This document shows positions 51,622-62,720 of a DNA stretch of 64,000 bases, one piece after another. The translations under genes and the position numbers were made by a program. The notes under the pieces are model-generated. The model was not told the origin of the DNA, made no database searches, and was given only the letters and a program-made list of their open reading frames with translations. Positions within the stretch are counted from its first letter, which is position 1, and the number at the start of each line of letters is the position of its first letter. Source of the stretch: Melieria omissa (lineage: Eukaryota; Arthropoda; Insecta; Diptera; Ulidiidae); NCBI GenBank assembly GCA_963971225.1, contig OZ020270.1:75966432-76030431 (forward strand). Direction: 5' to 3'.

Positions 51622-54002
51622 CACCGTGCGACAACAAATTTTACACACGAAAAAATCGGTATACTCGCAAAACTAGGGGCCAAACGTAGTAAAACTGCGT
51701 TTTTAGTTTTTCTCTCTGACGTCAGGATTTTTTTTAAAAGGACTTTGAAATTTGAAGGACATGTTTATTTCAAAAAATTATTTTAAAAATTGAACGCATT
51801 ATAGAATAACAATATGGGTATCAAATGAAAGAGAAAAATCCTTAGAATCTTAAAAAAATAATTTTTTTGGTGTAAAAGGACGAAGAGGTATAGAAAATGT
51901 CCTTTTAAAATTTTATCCTTGAATATCCTTGAAAATTTCCAATATTTTTTTGGGAAAAAAATATATCTTAAGGATTAATATGTACACTACCACATCCTTG
52001 AATTTCGTTCTTCTAACTTTAATAGTTAAGGATATAAAAAATTTTATATTTCTCATTATAAAACAAAGATATATTGCACCGTACGACAAAAATAAAATAT
52101 TTAATTAACTCATGTATAAATCGTTATGCTGCTAATACTGGAGGTTAAATACACGAATTCTGCAACTTAAAAATTGCGTTTGAACCTAAGTATATGTTTT
52201 CACAAGACATTGAAAATTAAAAAATTGAGTTTCCTTGGATAAAACTCATCCAAGAGTAACAAGATGAATGCATGAGGATACGTACTTACTGTGAATACTA
52301 GTGCTCATAACTTAATTTAAAAGTTAACAATAGTCATTTAAAATGCATTTTATGATTGATTTATTTTGAAACAAATTGTTTAAGAAAAATGTATGCGTTT
52401 ACTTTGCCGCTTATGTTTTTGGTACGTGTTACGGCACAGCGACCAACAATACTCGGAAAGCATGTGGCACATATCTTTTCCCCGAAAGCGATTTTCAATT
52501 AGTGCAATGTCTTGGTGGAAGCGCTCTCCGTGTTCATCACTAACGTCACCTAATTTTCCGGGGGAAAGGTCCAAGTGGCTCTCTAAAAAATGTATCTTGA
52601 GAGACATGCTGACCCCCAATTCGCGATAGGCGTCAATCATCTTGCGGACAAGTTCTTTATAATTCAAAACTTCTTGTTTCCTAAGAAGTTATTTATTACA
52701 TCGCTTAAGCTTTGCCACGCAGTTAGTTCAACCGGTTTCAAAAGATCAGCAAACTCCTGATGCTGCAATAATTTCTTCAACTGTGGCCCGTTTAAAACCC
52801 CTGAAAAACATATAAAAATTAATAGAAACAAAGTTTTACAATCGGGTAACGTACCAGCGGAAATCTTTGCATCGCTTAGTTGTGGAAAAATTAGTTTCAA
52901 ATAATTAATAGCTCGACCATCTGCGTCAAGAGAGCGAATAAAATGTCGAATCAGGCCTAACTTTATGTGGAGCGGTGGAAGTATTATTTTTGATGAAGGG
53001 ACTAGAGGCAACGATCGATGCTGTCGCGGCCAAGTTGATGAGTTATGCAAGGCTCCCATTTGTGGTTGATATAGTGTAATTCACGGCGTCGACCTTTCCA
53101 TAGGCATAAAAAACATTGCTTTTTTGAGAAGCCCTTTTTCAAGCCCGTTAGTATAGGTACTACTTCGTCGCTGTGCCGTGACACGTACCAAAAACATAAG
53201 CGGCAAAGTAAACGCATAAATTTTTCTTAAACAATTTGTTTCAAAATAAATCAATCATAAAATGCATTTTAAATGACTATTGTTAACTTTTAAATTAAGT
53301 TATGAGCACTAGTATTCACAGTAAGTACGTATCCTCATGCATTCATCTTGTTAATCTTGGATGAGTTTTATCCAAGGAAACTCAATTTTTTAATTTTCAA
53401 TGTCTTGTGAAAACATATACATACTTAGGTTCAAACGCAATTTTTAAGTTGCAGAATTCGTGTATTTAACCTCCAGTATTAGCAGCATAACGATTTATAC
53501 ATGAGTTAATTAAATATTTTATTTTTGTCGTACGGTGCAATATATCTTTGTTTTATAATGAGAAATATAAAATTTTTTATATCCTTAACTATTAAAGTTA
53601 GAAGAACGAAATTCGAGGATGTGGTAGTGTACATATTAATCCTTAAGATATATTTTTTTCCCAAAAAAATATTGGAAATTTTCAAGGATATTCAAGGATA
53701 AAGTTTTAAAAGGACATTTTCTATACCTCTTCGTCCTTTTACACCAAAAAAATTATTTTTTTAAGATTCTAAGGATTTTTCTCTTTCATTTGATACCCAT
53801 ATTGTTATTCTATAATGCGTTCAATTTTTAAAATAATTTTTTGAAATAAACATGTCCTTCAAATTTCAAAGTCCTTTTAAAAAAAATCCTGACGTCAGAG
53901 AGAAAAACTAAAAACGCAGTTTTACTACGTTTGGCCCCTAGTTTTGCAAGTATACCGATTTTTTCGTGTGTTTTGGAATTTTTTGATTTTTGTCGCACGG
54001 TG
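51622..54002. mobile_element. Foldback FB3 with a gene in its loop, 2.4 kb
   Basis: Arms 51622-52443 and 53168-54002 are inverted copies of each other, over 800 bp each with scattered differences. Ends CACCGTGCGACAA on both sides, TTA flanks (51619-51621, 54003-54005). CACCGTACGACAAAAAT recurs inside each arm. The loop (52444-53167) carries coding sequence whose last codons extend into the left arm. End type and target match FB1 and FB2. Confidence 0.88.
52380..53150 (-). pseudogene. Loop gene of FB3, arthropod hypothetical family, with intron
   Basis: Minus strand: LKKGFSKKQCFLCLWKGRRR, (frameshift near 53010) PLVPSSKIILPPLHIKLGLI, YLKLIFPQLSDAKISAG. An apparent 53-bp intron follows (52802-52854, GTACGT...TTTTTCAG), then VLNGPQLKKLLQHQEF, TAWQSLSDVINNFLGNKKF. 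After a short shift it runs SLKIHFLESHLDLSPGKLGD, VSDEHGERFHQDIALIENRF, and ends QKHKRQSKRIHFS. I recognise the CFLC, LPPLHIKLGL and SDEHGERFHQDI motifs from a widespread uncharacterised arthropod and cnidarian family. Function unknown; a transposase role is only a possibility. The N-terminal half is missing. Confidence 0.75.
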
Positions 54003-54005
54003 TTA

Positions 54006-55313
54006 TAAAATACGTGTCAAATAAGTTTTGATCTAGAAGATTTTAAGGAAGTTCCTTTCTTTTCTTCATAAAACACTTTACCCATGTTTTGCCTTTTTAG
54101 ACCCCGAATTAAAAAAAAATCCCATCTTGGCGAAGGTTCATTCTTCAAGATGTATCTACAGTCCAAAATTCATGTTTGTAGCTTCAACGGTTTGGGCTGG
54201 GCGATGATAAATCAATCAATCAGTTAGTCAGTCAGTATAAACTATCTATGTGTAAAAATATGGAGGCGGTACCACGCTCCCTTGCCCAATGCTCACAACT
54301 TTCTTCTAGTCGCATTATGCTACTAACAGCCCTATTCTGGCAACCGTAACAATACTCAACTCGGTAACAATAGAATACTTGGAAACAATTGTCACTTTTT
54401 GGTATTCTAGAGCAAATTCAAAAGCTCAAAAGGCGTTAATTGTCACCTCCGTAGGAGCAGGTGACAAGCACACAAAAATTATAAAATTCAAATTTCGTGT
54501 TCAAATGCGCCTTGACAAACTAAAAAAAATGCTTCAGCTGCTCCTGCGTCGTGCACTTAAATTTAGGAACTCTCGAAACGAAAAGAATATATACATAAAT
54601 GCATTGTGAAGAAACTCCAAAAAAATACTTAATTCGGCAGATTTTCTGCATTTGCCATTTTTGTTTGTTTATTTTTTTACGGTTTGACAGAAAAAATAAA
54701 AAAAAGCTGTTTTGACAGTAAAAAAGCTTTCACCTCGAGTGCCAGAATAGGGCTGTAAGTGGAAAGTTCGTACCACCTTTCATTGATGTGTGACTTACAG
54801 TTCTTCTGAAATGTTGGGTCATACAAAATGTGCTAGACCCCTTGTCAAATGCCCATCAAATCTCGTCAGTAGAATGACACATCTATGAGACAACGGTACA
54901 CCAACTTTCAATGCTGTGCGGCTAACGATTCTAAAAAGATTCCATATTAAAGAATTGTCCAGAATTCACCTTATTCCCCCTGCCGAAGGACACGACTAAA
55001 TTGTCAGTTTGTACCGAGTGTCATTGATGTGAATGCTCGAGTTCCACCAAAATTTAAAAAGTTACACGCCCCTTGTCCAAAGCCCATTAAATTCTAGCGG
55101 TGGAACGACACGTCTACGCCATGACACTGTACCAAATTAGAATGCTGTCCGACTTATAATTCCGAAGATATACCATATTAAAAATTTAGGTTGTATGAGG
55201 TGGACAGCCCACCTGTCGCACAAACATGTAATATCGCTATAAACCACCGCATTGACATCTACTATTACACACAAAAACACTGGCTACACACAAAATGTTA
55301 AGTTTTTTATATA
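54006..55313 (-). repeat. Diverged copy of the 7.1-9.2 kb GGGGTGGGT module, inverted
   Basis: GCCCATCAAATCTCG, CTTGTCCAAAGCCCATTAAA, AATTCCGAAGATAT and TTGTATGAGGTGG are reverse complements of words at 7230-7480 and 8820-9040. A MITE interrupts it at 54327-54755. No gene. Confidence 0.55.
54327..54755. mobile_element. MITE with CAGCCCTATTCTGGCA ends and TAA duplication
   Basis: Inverted ends CAGCCCTATTCTGGCA, TAA at 54324-54326 and 54756-54758. 429 bp. The 76-codon frame inside is basic and unrecognised. 3-bp TWA target as in PIF/Harbinger. Confidence 0.82.
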
Positions 55314-55561
55314 TCTGTGGCATTTTGACGAAACCTAAGTCTAATTTTCAAAATGTTCAGGAGAGCGAAAATACTGTGCAGAGCAAATCTCATACAAAAC
55401 TTGAGAAAAGTTGAAATTATACACTTCATATCTCTGTAACTAAATGTCATAGAAACAAACCGATTACACAAAAAAAAGCGTCTTGAAATTGTTTCTTTAT
55501 GATTCAAAAACTGGAAATTTGCGCTATTTCGACTTAAGTTGTTTTGTCAAAATGCCACAGA
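55314..55561. mobile_element. Small MITE, TCTGTGGCATTTTGAC ends, copy 2
   Basis: 248 bp, TA at 55312-55313 and 55562-55563. Same ends and arms as 45033-45224, plus a central segment with GTGCAGAGCAAATCTC that copy 1 lacks. The pair therefore shows a deletion or insertion of about 60 bp. Confidence 0.87.
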
Positions 55562-55567
55562 TATATA

Positions 55568-55735
55568 GATGGTTGATTACAATTTTGAGAACATGGGAAA
55601 ACTACGAAAAAAATTAACCGATGCTTAGTTCTATTTACTTTCAATATGGAGAAAGCACTACTAAAGCACTAAATAATGAAATAAATAATAAGATAAGTAT
55701 TTTGTCATAAGAAAAATGTTATTGTAAAGGTGGAA
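55568..55735. repeat. Fragment of the P-like element
   Basis: GATTACAATTTTGAGAACAT to TATTTTGTCATAAGAAAAAT matches 30418-30680 with a 90-bp deletion. No termini. Confidence 0.65.
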
Positions 55736-56241
55736 CAGTATGGTCCTAATGTGTAAGTTTGGAGAGCGTGTGTACTTGGTCTATTGGCGGACCTCGCATC
55801 GGAATGGATGGCTAAGTTGGAGCCGCAGTGTCTTCAAAAGAAACGCACATAATCACAGTTCTAATGAAGCTTGTTTATTTTTTTAAAATTGGGTGCTTAA
55901 ATACTAATTTACTAACTGTTATACAACGGAGCATTTCCAGCGGTTCGCCCATTATTCCAGTGACCAAAGGCTATGTCCAATCAGTGTCACTGGATCATTG
56001 GGTCAACTCAGCACTTTCCTTAAGTGCCAGTGCCCTGCGGTAGGTGACGTCACACAACATGCTGATTAGTGCATTTTTCGTAAGCGGGACATTCCACTGC
56101 GGTAGGTGGTGTCTAATGGCTTTTCGCTGGCTCAGCCACTTGAGTGCTGCACTGCACTGTGCGCGTAATTATTTGTTTGTTTATAAGTAAAGCACGATTG
56201 AATGGTGTCGGCATAAGTGGTCATGTGGTACCACTACATTA
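55736..56241. other. No recognisable gene
   Basis: About 500 bp with higher GC than its surroundings. GTGCCAGTGCCCTGCGGTAGG-type words recur loosely (56035, 56100). It could be part of an LTR or MITE but no ends were found. Confidence 0.35.
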
Positions 56242-56245
56242 TTAA

Positions 56246-56425
56246 CACGTTCACGCTGGCGCGGGCCACCGGTGGCCCGCGCTACACTGTCTCATCGGGC
56301 GGCGTGTACCACCGGTGGCCCGCGCTAGATTGTCTCATCGAGCGACGCGTACCGCCACTAGATTGTGTCATCTGGCGACGCGTACCGCCGGTGGTACGCA
56401 TTCGATTGTGCTATTAGACGCTGAA
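56246..56425. repeat. GC-rich tandem repeat with perfect palindrome
   Basis: A 24-bp perfect palindrome at 56259-56282 is centred on CCACCGGTGG. Related units follow, spaced 33-46 bp, each with TGTCTCATCG or TGTGTCATCT and CGTACCGCC. TTAACACGTTCACGC at 56242 resembles the left end of a TTAA-flanked element, but no right end is found. Confidence 0.5.
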
Positions 56426-56567
56426 AATAAAAATGATGAAAATGTAACGTATTTTCATTAAAAACATTTAATGAAAGCCAGATGAGGTTAGGTTAGGTAG
56501 TACTGGCTGGCCCGCAGGCCACACATAGACGCTATTGGGTCCTTAGCGATGCCAGATGGAGGTTTAT

Positions 56568-58610
56568 TTATGAGGTATAGTAATGATCCGTTAGAAGGAG
56601 TACCCTTCTTGTTTTGTCGACGTTAACGCTCAAGCCAGCCTCGGTTGCCCAGTTGTGGATTATTTTCAGAGTTGACGTCATAAGGTCACTGAAAGTCGAG
56701 AGACATGGCCCGGTTATAACTACGGCTATGTCGTCAGCATATGCCACTAGCTTGGGTGCCTTTCCCTCAAAACGTTTCAGTATCTTATTAACCACTAATA
56801 CCCAGAGCAACGGGAAGAGTACACCACCCTGTGGTGTCCCCCTACACGCCTCTTTTAGTGTCACCTCACCGTTCCATTCCACCCTTACCTTTCTACAGCT
56901 CAACAGGCATTGTATCCACCGATAAGTAGCCGCCCCAGTATCTATATTACCAATGCTGTCTAGGATAGCCTCGGTTGTCACGTTGTTGAAGGCTCCAGCT
57001 ATATCAAGAAACACTCCTAGGGCGTATTCTTTGAATTCCAGAGCCTCAATATTATTTATCAGTGAGTGCAGCGCAGTTTCTATTGACTTGCCTTTGGTAT
57101 AGGCGTGTTGCGAGTCTATAGGATTTAGACTATCCCTTATATGCGTCTCCAAGATTTTTTCCAGTGTCTTCAGGAGGAATGAGGTCAGACTGATGGGCCT
57201 GAAGTCCTTCGGGTAGAGGTTGCTGCTTTTCCCTGCCTTCGGTATAAAGACAAATCTCGCCACCCTCCAGGCATCCGGCACATAGCCCAATCTTAAACAT
57301 CCCTTGAAGATCTTGCTGAGTCGTGGTATTATCCGATGTTGTGCTTGCTGCAACATAGCAGGGAAAATACCGTCTGGACCTGGTGATTTGAACGGAGCAA
57401 ATGTATTGATTGCCCACTCCACCTTTTCCGGTGGAGTGGTTCCATGCACACTGGATCACAGAGAGGGTCAGAGGTCCTTACTTTTGCGTACCCAGGAAAG
57501 TGCGCCCGAAGAAGTGCCTCCAGCGATTCTTGACAGTTGTTAGTCCATTCGCCTTCCTCGTTACATACGAAGCTAGGCAGTGCAGGTTGTTTGGATAGTA
57601 GCTCTCTGAGTCTGGCCACTTCCGTAACTTTTTCTAAGCCATCACAGAACTCTTTCCAGGAGTCTCTTTTGGCTTTACGAATTTCTTTCTTATATAATTT
57701 TAGCGAGTCCCTGTACTCACTCCAGCATTCTTCACTATCTGCCGATTTAGCCAGTTTGAAGATTTCGCGCACGTAACGTCTGTAAGACCCGAGCGTCTTG
57801 TTCCACCAAGGCGGCTTGGCTTACTTTTCACGCGTACTGGGGTGCAGACAATGTGGTACGCCCTGGTCAGGGTTGATGTTAGAGAGTTAAGACTGTTTTC
57901 AAGAGTCTCAGAGGAAGTAGTACTGCATGGATTTACTAAGTCCGTATCAAGTATGTGCCTGTAGAGATCCCAGTTTGTACTCCTGGGATTTCTCACAGTT
58001 GCATTAGCCTGTTTAGGAACAAAAGTAACCACAAAGCTTAAATACTTGTGATCGGAAAAAGATGGCTTATCAAGTACCCTCCAATTCTCGACCACAATAT
58101 TTCTGCCAGCATAAAGAGTAATATCGATAACGTTTTTGGAAGTGGGTCCAATATACGTTGGTTCCTCACCCCGATTAGCGATAAAGAGGTTACTTTGTAT
58201 TATGAATTTAAACAATGACTCATCTCTAGCTTTTGTGTCACTGCTGCCCCAAGTTTAGTGATGTGTCCGCTCCTGCCGGTTATGTCCTCCAGCCTTTGGA
58301 GCTCTTGCGGGGGAGCGTCGACGTCGTGTGGTATATAGCAGGACGCAAGGAGTATCAGTTCATCTCTGCCGTCCTGTAATGCCACGACCGTCAGATCATC
58401 TGTAGAGAGATTAGACAAGATATAAGATTGCAAATATTTTCTAACTAAAATGGCAGTCCTTACCTTGTTGGTGACACACGGGGTATATGTGTGGAAGTTG
58501 CGCGACTTCAGTCCAGAAACCACGTTTCCCGAGGCCCCCTCTATGTTGAGGAGGAGCTCGGCTGAGGCTACTTTACTTCGGTGGAGATTTATCTGAAGGA
58601 CCTTCAGCAT
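56568..58610 (-). pseudogene. LINE D ORF2: endonuclease and reverse transcriptase
   Basis: Starts MLKVLQINLHRSKVASAELL at 58610, about 55 bp past the ORF1 stop. The QEPW part is deleted. DELILLASCYIPHDVDAPPQ, then (frameshift) SLFKFIIQSNLFIANRGEEP and SFSDHKYLSFVV close the endonuclease. The reverse transcriptase (57449-56568) has SPGPDGIFPAMLQQAQ, KDFRPISLTSFLLKTLEKIL, GVFLDIAGAFNN, CRGTPQGGVLFPLLWVLVVN and YADDIAVVITG. It stops after NVDKTRRVLLLTDHYYTS. Frameshifts near 58205, 57735 and 57400. Confidence 0.88.
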
Positions 58611-58665
58611 TCGCTTCAGCTACCCTCATGGGGTTGGCTTCTTCCGCCGACTCACCCATCCCCGA

Positions 58666-59204
58666 CTAGCTGCGTATCGTTAGGGAAGATTCTAGGATTT
58701 CCTCGATCCCGAGATCCTCTTCAACCTCCCCCGCATGCAGTGTGTTGTAGTTGTTATCAGCTGGGTGGCGTTTCTTCATACGCAGGTACACTGTACCCCC
58801 GCCCCAGGCCATCTTTCCGAATCTTGCGTATAGTAAATCCTCGGCCACCTTGTTTATCTGGAGGACGTAGTTCTGCCCCGCATCCGCGGTTGTCGGCTTC
58901 CCTACGTGTAACACCTTCCAGTCTCCAGTCGGCACATCAGGATTTTGGCGTTTCAGTAGACCTAGAGCATCCTCCGGCTTCACCACTCTAGGTATGCAAA
59001 CCTTCGCTTTGGGCAAAGAGGGGATCTCGCTTCGGTCTACCACTTCCAGTTTCGCGCCATTCCACAGATCTTTGAGCGTTTTTACCGTCTCCTTTACCCA
59101 TGTAAGCGTCGGATTGTCGTTGCACTTGATGATTTTAACGCCGTTGAACCACCCCGCACCGTCAAACCATGGCATCGGTGCAGGGGGCTCGGCATTCATC
59201 TTAG
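58666..59204 (-). pseudogene. LINE D ORF1 C-terminal part (DUF4780-like)
   Basis: NAEPPAPMPWFDGAGWFNGV, KIIKCNDNPTLTWVKETVKT, LWNGAKLEVVDRSEIPSLPK and PTGDWKVLHVGKP are the same domain as in LINE A ORF1. It ends GIEEILESSLTIRS. The frame continues upstream across the P-like insertion: LLEAMISKMNAEPP. The C-terminus is shorter and less acidic than in LINE A. Confidence 0.85.
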
Positions 59205-59813
59205 CAAAGAATATGAAGTAATATAGAACGCGCATCTCATACAAGCAAACGCGTTGTATGGCGGGTACTGCTGGTTGTACCCTCTGTTACTAACAGCAGA
59301 ACTCTCTGTTACTAACAGCAGAAATCTCTGTAACTTCGGCGTAACATGTGAGTAGAAGCAAAGAAAATAAACATACGAAGGCTTGCTTTTGGTTGCGCTC
59401 ACTGCAGCGAGTCTGCGTTAGCACACTGCTGCAGCGTGGAATGATTGGGAGATGAGGACGATGTGCTGTTGTTGTTGTTGTTGCGCTGGCGATATGCTGA
59501 AATTGTAAAACGATTTATATTTTCTGGCGGCTGGCTTTTGTTCTTCTTCTATAAGCCTGCACGGCGTCTCATATTGCTCCTGAACTCACTGCCGACTGTA
59601 GTGTGCGCAAAATCATAGAAAAGAAAATAAAATATGGCTGGCGTGGTGACCGATATGATCGCTACAGGCAATAAAAAATAAATAAAAAGTAATCACAAAA
59701 GACAATTAAAAAGGGAAATTGGAAAGAAAGGAAGACGTTTTTATTAGCCCGTAATAATTTTCCGTCCCGTTCTTTGGAACTTTTTTTACTGCCCACATAT
59801 AATGCTTACTTAA

Positions 59814-60772
59814 CCCTAGTGTGTGTGCTCAAAAAAACACCCTTACCCGTGTGATGGGGTACCCGGGTACCCCAGTACAAATTGTATGAAAATTTCTCAC
59901 TTTTTGTTCGCACTGTAAGAAATTTTACTGTTTTTGCTTAGTTTAAAGCTCTCAGTAATATAAAAGTACATTTTGGGATTTGCCTTGTTACAAAAAATGA
60001 CTTCCAAACTTGTTTTTTAATTTCCAGTAATTAATTTTTGTGCAATTTCGGATCCCGCTTTCATAAAAAGAGGAATACCATTCATACGCTGCTGTAAATT
60101 TCAATGGAAGGTCATTCCCCGCGGAAATTTTTTACATTTGAACTTTGTAATAAATTAATTAATCATTAGTAATTAGTTTCAATTGCATTGTGAAAGATCT
60201 GAGCAACTTATGAAATGAGTTATTATTCAGCAAGAGCTCGTTGTGAAAGATTTATCTCAACCAAAATTCAAGAAATAATGTACGAAAGTAAAAGTGATGA
60301 AAAATTTTCCATTTCCGAAGGCGAAGATGAACATATTCCATCAGTTGACGACGCAGCAATAGAAGCCTCTGACGCCGAGCCTGCGGGTTGCATAGAAACT
60401 GACCATCTCAGAATTTATATAACCAAAATCATTTTTTTTAATTTCCTCAAAATCGATTGAGTGATTATTCTCGTTGATAAAATTGTTTTATAACAAATTA
60501 TTAACTTTAAAAAGTTTTACTTACAGGAAAAATCTATGCAACTCCATATAAAATGTATTGGGGTACCCGGGTACCCCAGCACACGGGTAAGGGTGTAAAA
60601 AGTAAAATTTTGCGCCACACCCTCCAAAATAAAATAAATGGAATTAAACAGCCGAAAATGAAGACAGAATACCTTGTCATGAAGATTCATCTTTCTAGGT
60701 TATCCGCAAGTATATAAAATTTCGATATAAAAATGATTTGGGTACCCGGGTACCCCATCACACACATAAGGG
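59814..60772 (+). mobile_element. piggyBac-type element with GGGTACCCGGGTACCC palindromes
   Basis: TTAA at 59810-59813 and 60773-60776, inverted ends CCCTAGTGTGTGTG / CCCTTATGTGTGTG. The palindrome GGGTACCCGGGTACCC occurs at about 59857, 60561 and 60740. The other P-like copy has the empty TTAA at about 30794. 959 bp. It retains a piece of coding sequence (next entry). Confidence 0.9.
60215..60460 (+). pseudogene. Acidic N-terminal piece, probably piggyBac transposase
   Basis: 81 codons: ESKSDEKFSISEGEDEHIPS, VDDAAIEASDAEP. Acidic, disordered N-termini are usual in piggyBac transposases, and the location between piggyBac-type ends supports this. No catalytic residues are present, so identity rests on context more than sequence. 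Confidence 0.45.
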
Positions 60773-60974
60773 TTAAAAGAACTAAAATAAGAAAATCTTA
60801 TATTGTAAATTTATGGTGACATCTTTCGCCATTGAACAATTCAGGTTCAGAACATTTATATTATTTTTAAACGTAGGCATAAATCACATGTTTCATATAA
60901 CAAAATACTTGTCTTATTATTTATTTCTTTATTTAGTGCTTTAGTAGTGCTTTCGACATATTGAAAGTCAATAG

Positions 60975-61872
60975 GTTAGGTTAGGTTGGAGTGGCAGCCT
61001 CCTATGTGAGAAGCTCACTTAAGCACAACTTAGCTCAGTTAGACTTGTAAAGAAAGCTGAGCCGAGAGACTTAAGTCTTCTTCTGGCTAGTGAGGGACAT
61101 TGACACAACAGGTGGAAAACTGTCTCCTCCTCCTCCTCGGACCCGCATCCTCGACAGTAGTCGTTGGATGGCAGTCCCAGTCTCTCCGCATGCTTACCCA
61201 TAAGACAGTGACCCGTGAGCACCGAGACCGTTGTGCTTATTGAGTGACGGCTAAGGTTAAGCAGCTGGTTAGTCCGTTTCATGTTATAGGAAGGCCAGGT
61301 TAATCGAGAGATACTGCAAGTCTGTTCCTCAGACCACAGTTTATTCGCTACTCTTTGGTAAAATTGTCTGAGCATCAATTTAATCGATGCAATAGGGGCT
61401 CCCACTGGGAGGAAGGACGAGGTCTCAGCGAGCAATGTGCCTGCTCTGGCTAGTTCGTCCGCCTCGCAGTTGCCTGTAATGCCTCTGTGCCCTGGCACCC
61501 AGAGTAGTAAGACGTTGGAGCGCCTAGCTAGACTGTTCAAGGATTTTCGGCAATCACGGACCAGTTTGGATGAAGTGGTCGCTCTGGCGAGCGACTTAAT
61601 GGCTGCCTGACTATCCGAATATATATGGACATCCGTTTCATGCGCGTACTCGCGGATGAGCCAGATTGAGGCCTGGTAAATGGCCATTACTTCTGCCTGA
61701 AAGACACTACAATTGTCAGGCAGGCGGAAGGAGAGACGAAGCCCCAGTTGGCTACAGAAAATCCCGCAGCCAACCTTGTTCGCCAATTTGGAGCCGTCCG
61801 TGTAGATATTGATAGAGTTTCCGGAGGGTAGCTCGCTATCGGTCCACTCTCCTCTACTAGGGAAAAAGTCAA
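60975..61872 (-). mobile_element. LINE E: RNase H and tail of an LOA-type LINE
   Basis: 898 bp, flanked by TGAAAGTCAATAG (60962-60974, 61873-61885), ending in (AACCT)n. It holds an almost intact RNase H: INIYTDGSKLANKVGCGIFC, CSVFQAEVMAIYQASIW, DVHIYSDSQAAIKSLA and LLWVPGHRGITGNCEADELA. The knuckle CRGCGSEEEEETVFHLLCQC follows. The open frame (61936-61019) includes flank sequence at its start. Heavily 5'-truncated, inactive alone. The empty site is in P-like copy 1. Confidence 0.93.
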
Positions 61873-62720
61873 TGAAAGTCAATAGACCTATTAAATTATG
61901 CTGTCTATACAATCTTTTATCCCTTGGTTTGTCCATTAGATTTCGATTTAAACAAAAAATTAAAACACGTATCTAATTATTTTTGAATTCAAGTGTTTTT
62001 ATGAACTTTGAAGTCAATATAGCCATCAATTAATTTTTTTCGCAGTTTTCCCATATTCTCAAACTTGTAATTAACCATGTGAAAATATAAACTAATAATT
62101 TTATTTCGAACTCGCCACGTAAAAATATTTGTAAACATTTTAAATTGGGATCAACCACCAAATTTTAAAATCAATCAAAGCGTTGGTCATCAAAAAGCCA
62201 TACACGACAAAGATTCGATTGATAGAAATATGATAGCAATTTCGGCAGCAAACCCGGTAATCGGCAACACAAACAAGCATACACACAATAATCGACAACA
62301 ACAAAAACATTAGCGAATCCCGAGTAAACTTCGTTGAAACGATGATGACGATGCTTTGGTTCGTTGTTTGCTCTTTGCTTGCGATTCGGCAAACAAGATC
62401 AAGAAACATACATGCAAAAACTGATTGAGCGAACACTACGCTGCAACAACCACCATTTCAATGTACACGAGTGAAGCCGTTGCGAACAATAACATTGCTT
62501 TTTGCTGTTGTCCTACGAAAATCTAACAGAAAATGTTATGAACTTAACATTCTCAAATGCCTACGCTTCGCTCTTCCCGCTCGCATCATAGCAACCGAAA
62601 ACACTTTTGTGCCCACATGCGCGTTCTATATTACTTCATATTCTTTGATCTTAGATATCATGGCCTCCAGTAGCTTCATTTCCACCATCAGCCAATGTTC
62701 CTGAGACATTTGGCCCAACG

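Larger units (their letters stand above)
59205..62647 (-). mobile_element. P-like element copy 2 with 31-bp inverted ends
   Basis: Perfect 31-bp inverted ends (59205-59235 and 62617-62647) starting CAAAGAATATGAAGTAATAT. Flanked by ATCTTAG at 59198-59204 and 62648-62654. It sits in LINE D ORF1, whose frame rejoins exactly when it is removed with one ATCTTAG. Without LINE E and the piggyBac-type MITE it is about 1570 bp. No transposase. The 31-bp ends and 7-bp duplication suggest the P superfamily (1360/Hoppel-like). Confidence 0.88.

Noticed and set aside
51622..54002. CRISPR or other direct-repeat array from the repeated 20-30 bp words in the arms
   Set aside because: The words are paired in inverted orientation as arms of one foldback; there is no regular repeat-spacer pattern.
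56568..57449. Intact host gene (293 codons)
   Set aside because: Clear reverse transcriptase motifs identify it as LINE D.
60975..60995. GGTTAGGTTAGGTT runs (also near 56485 and 33465) look like insect TTAGG telomere repeats
   Set aside because: They sit exactly at the 3' ends of LOA-type LINEs and SINE2, inside or next to their target duplications, so they are element tails. True flies also lack TTAGG telomeres.
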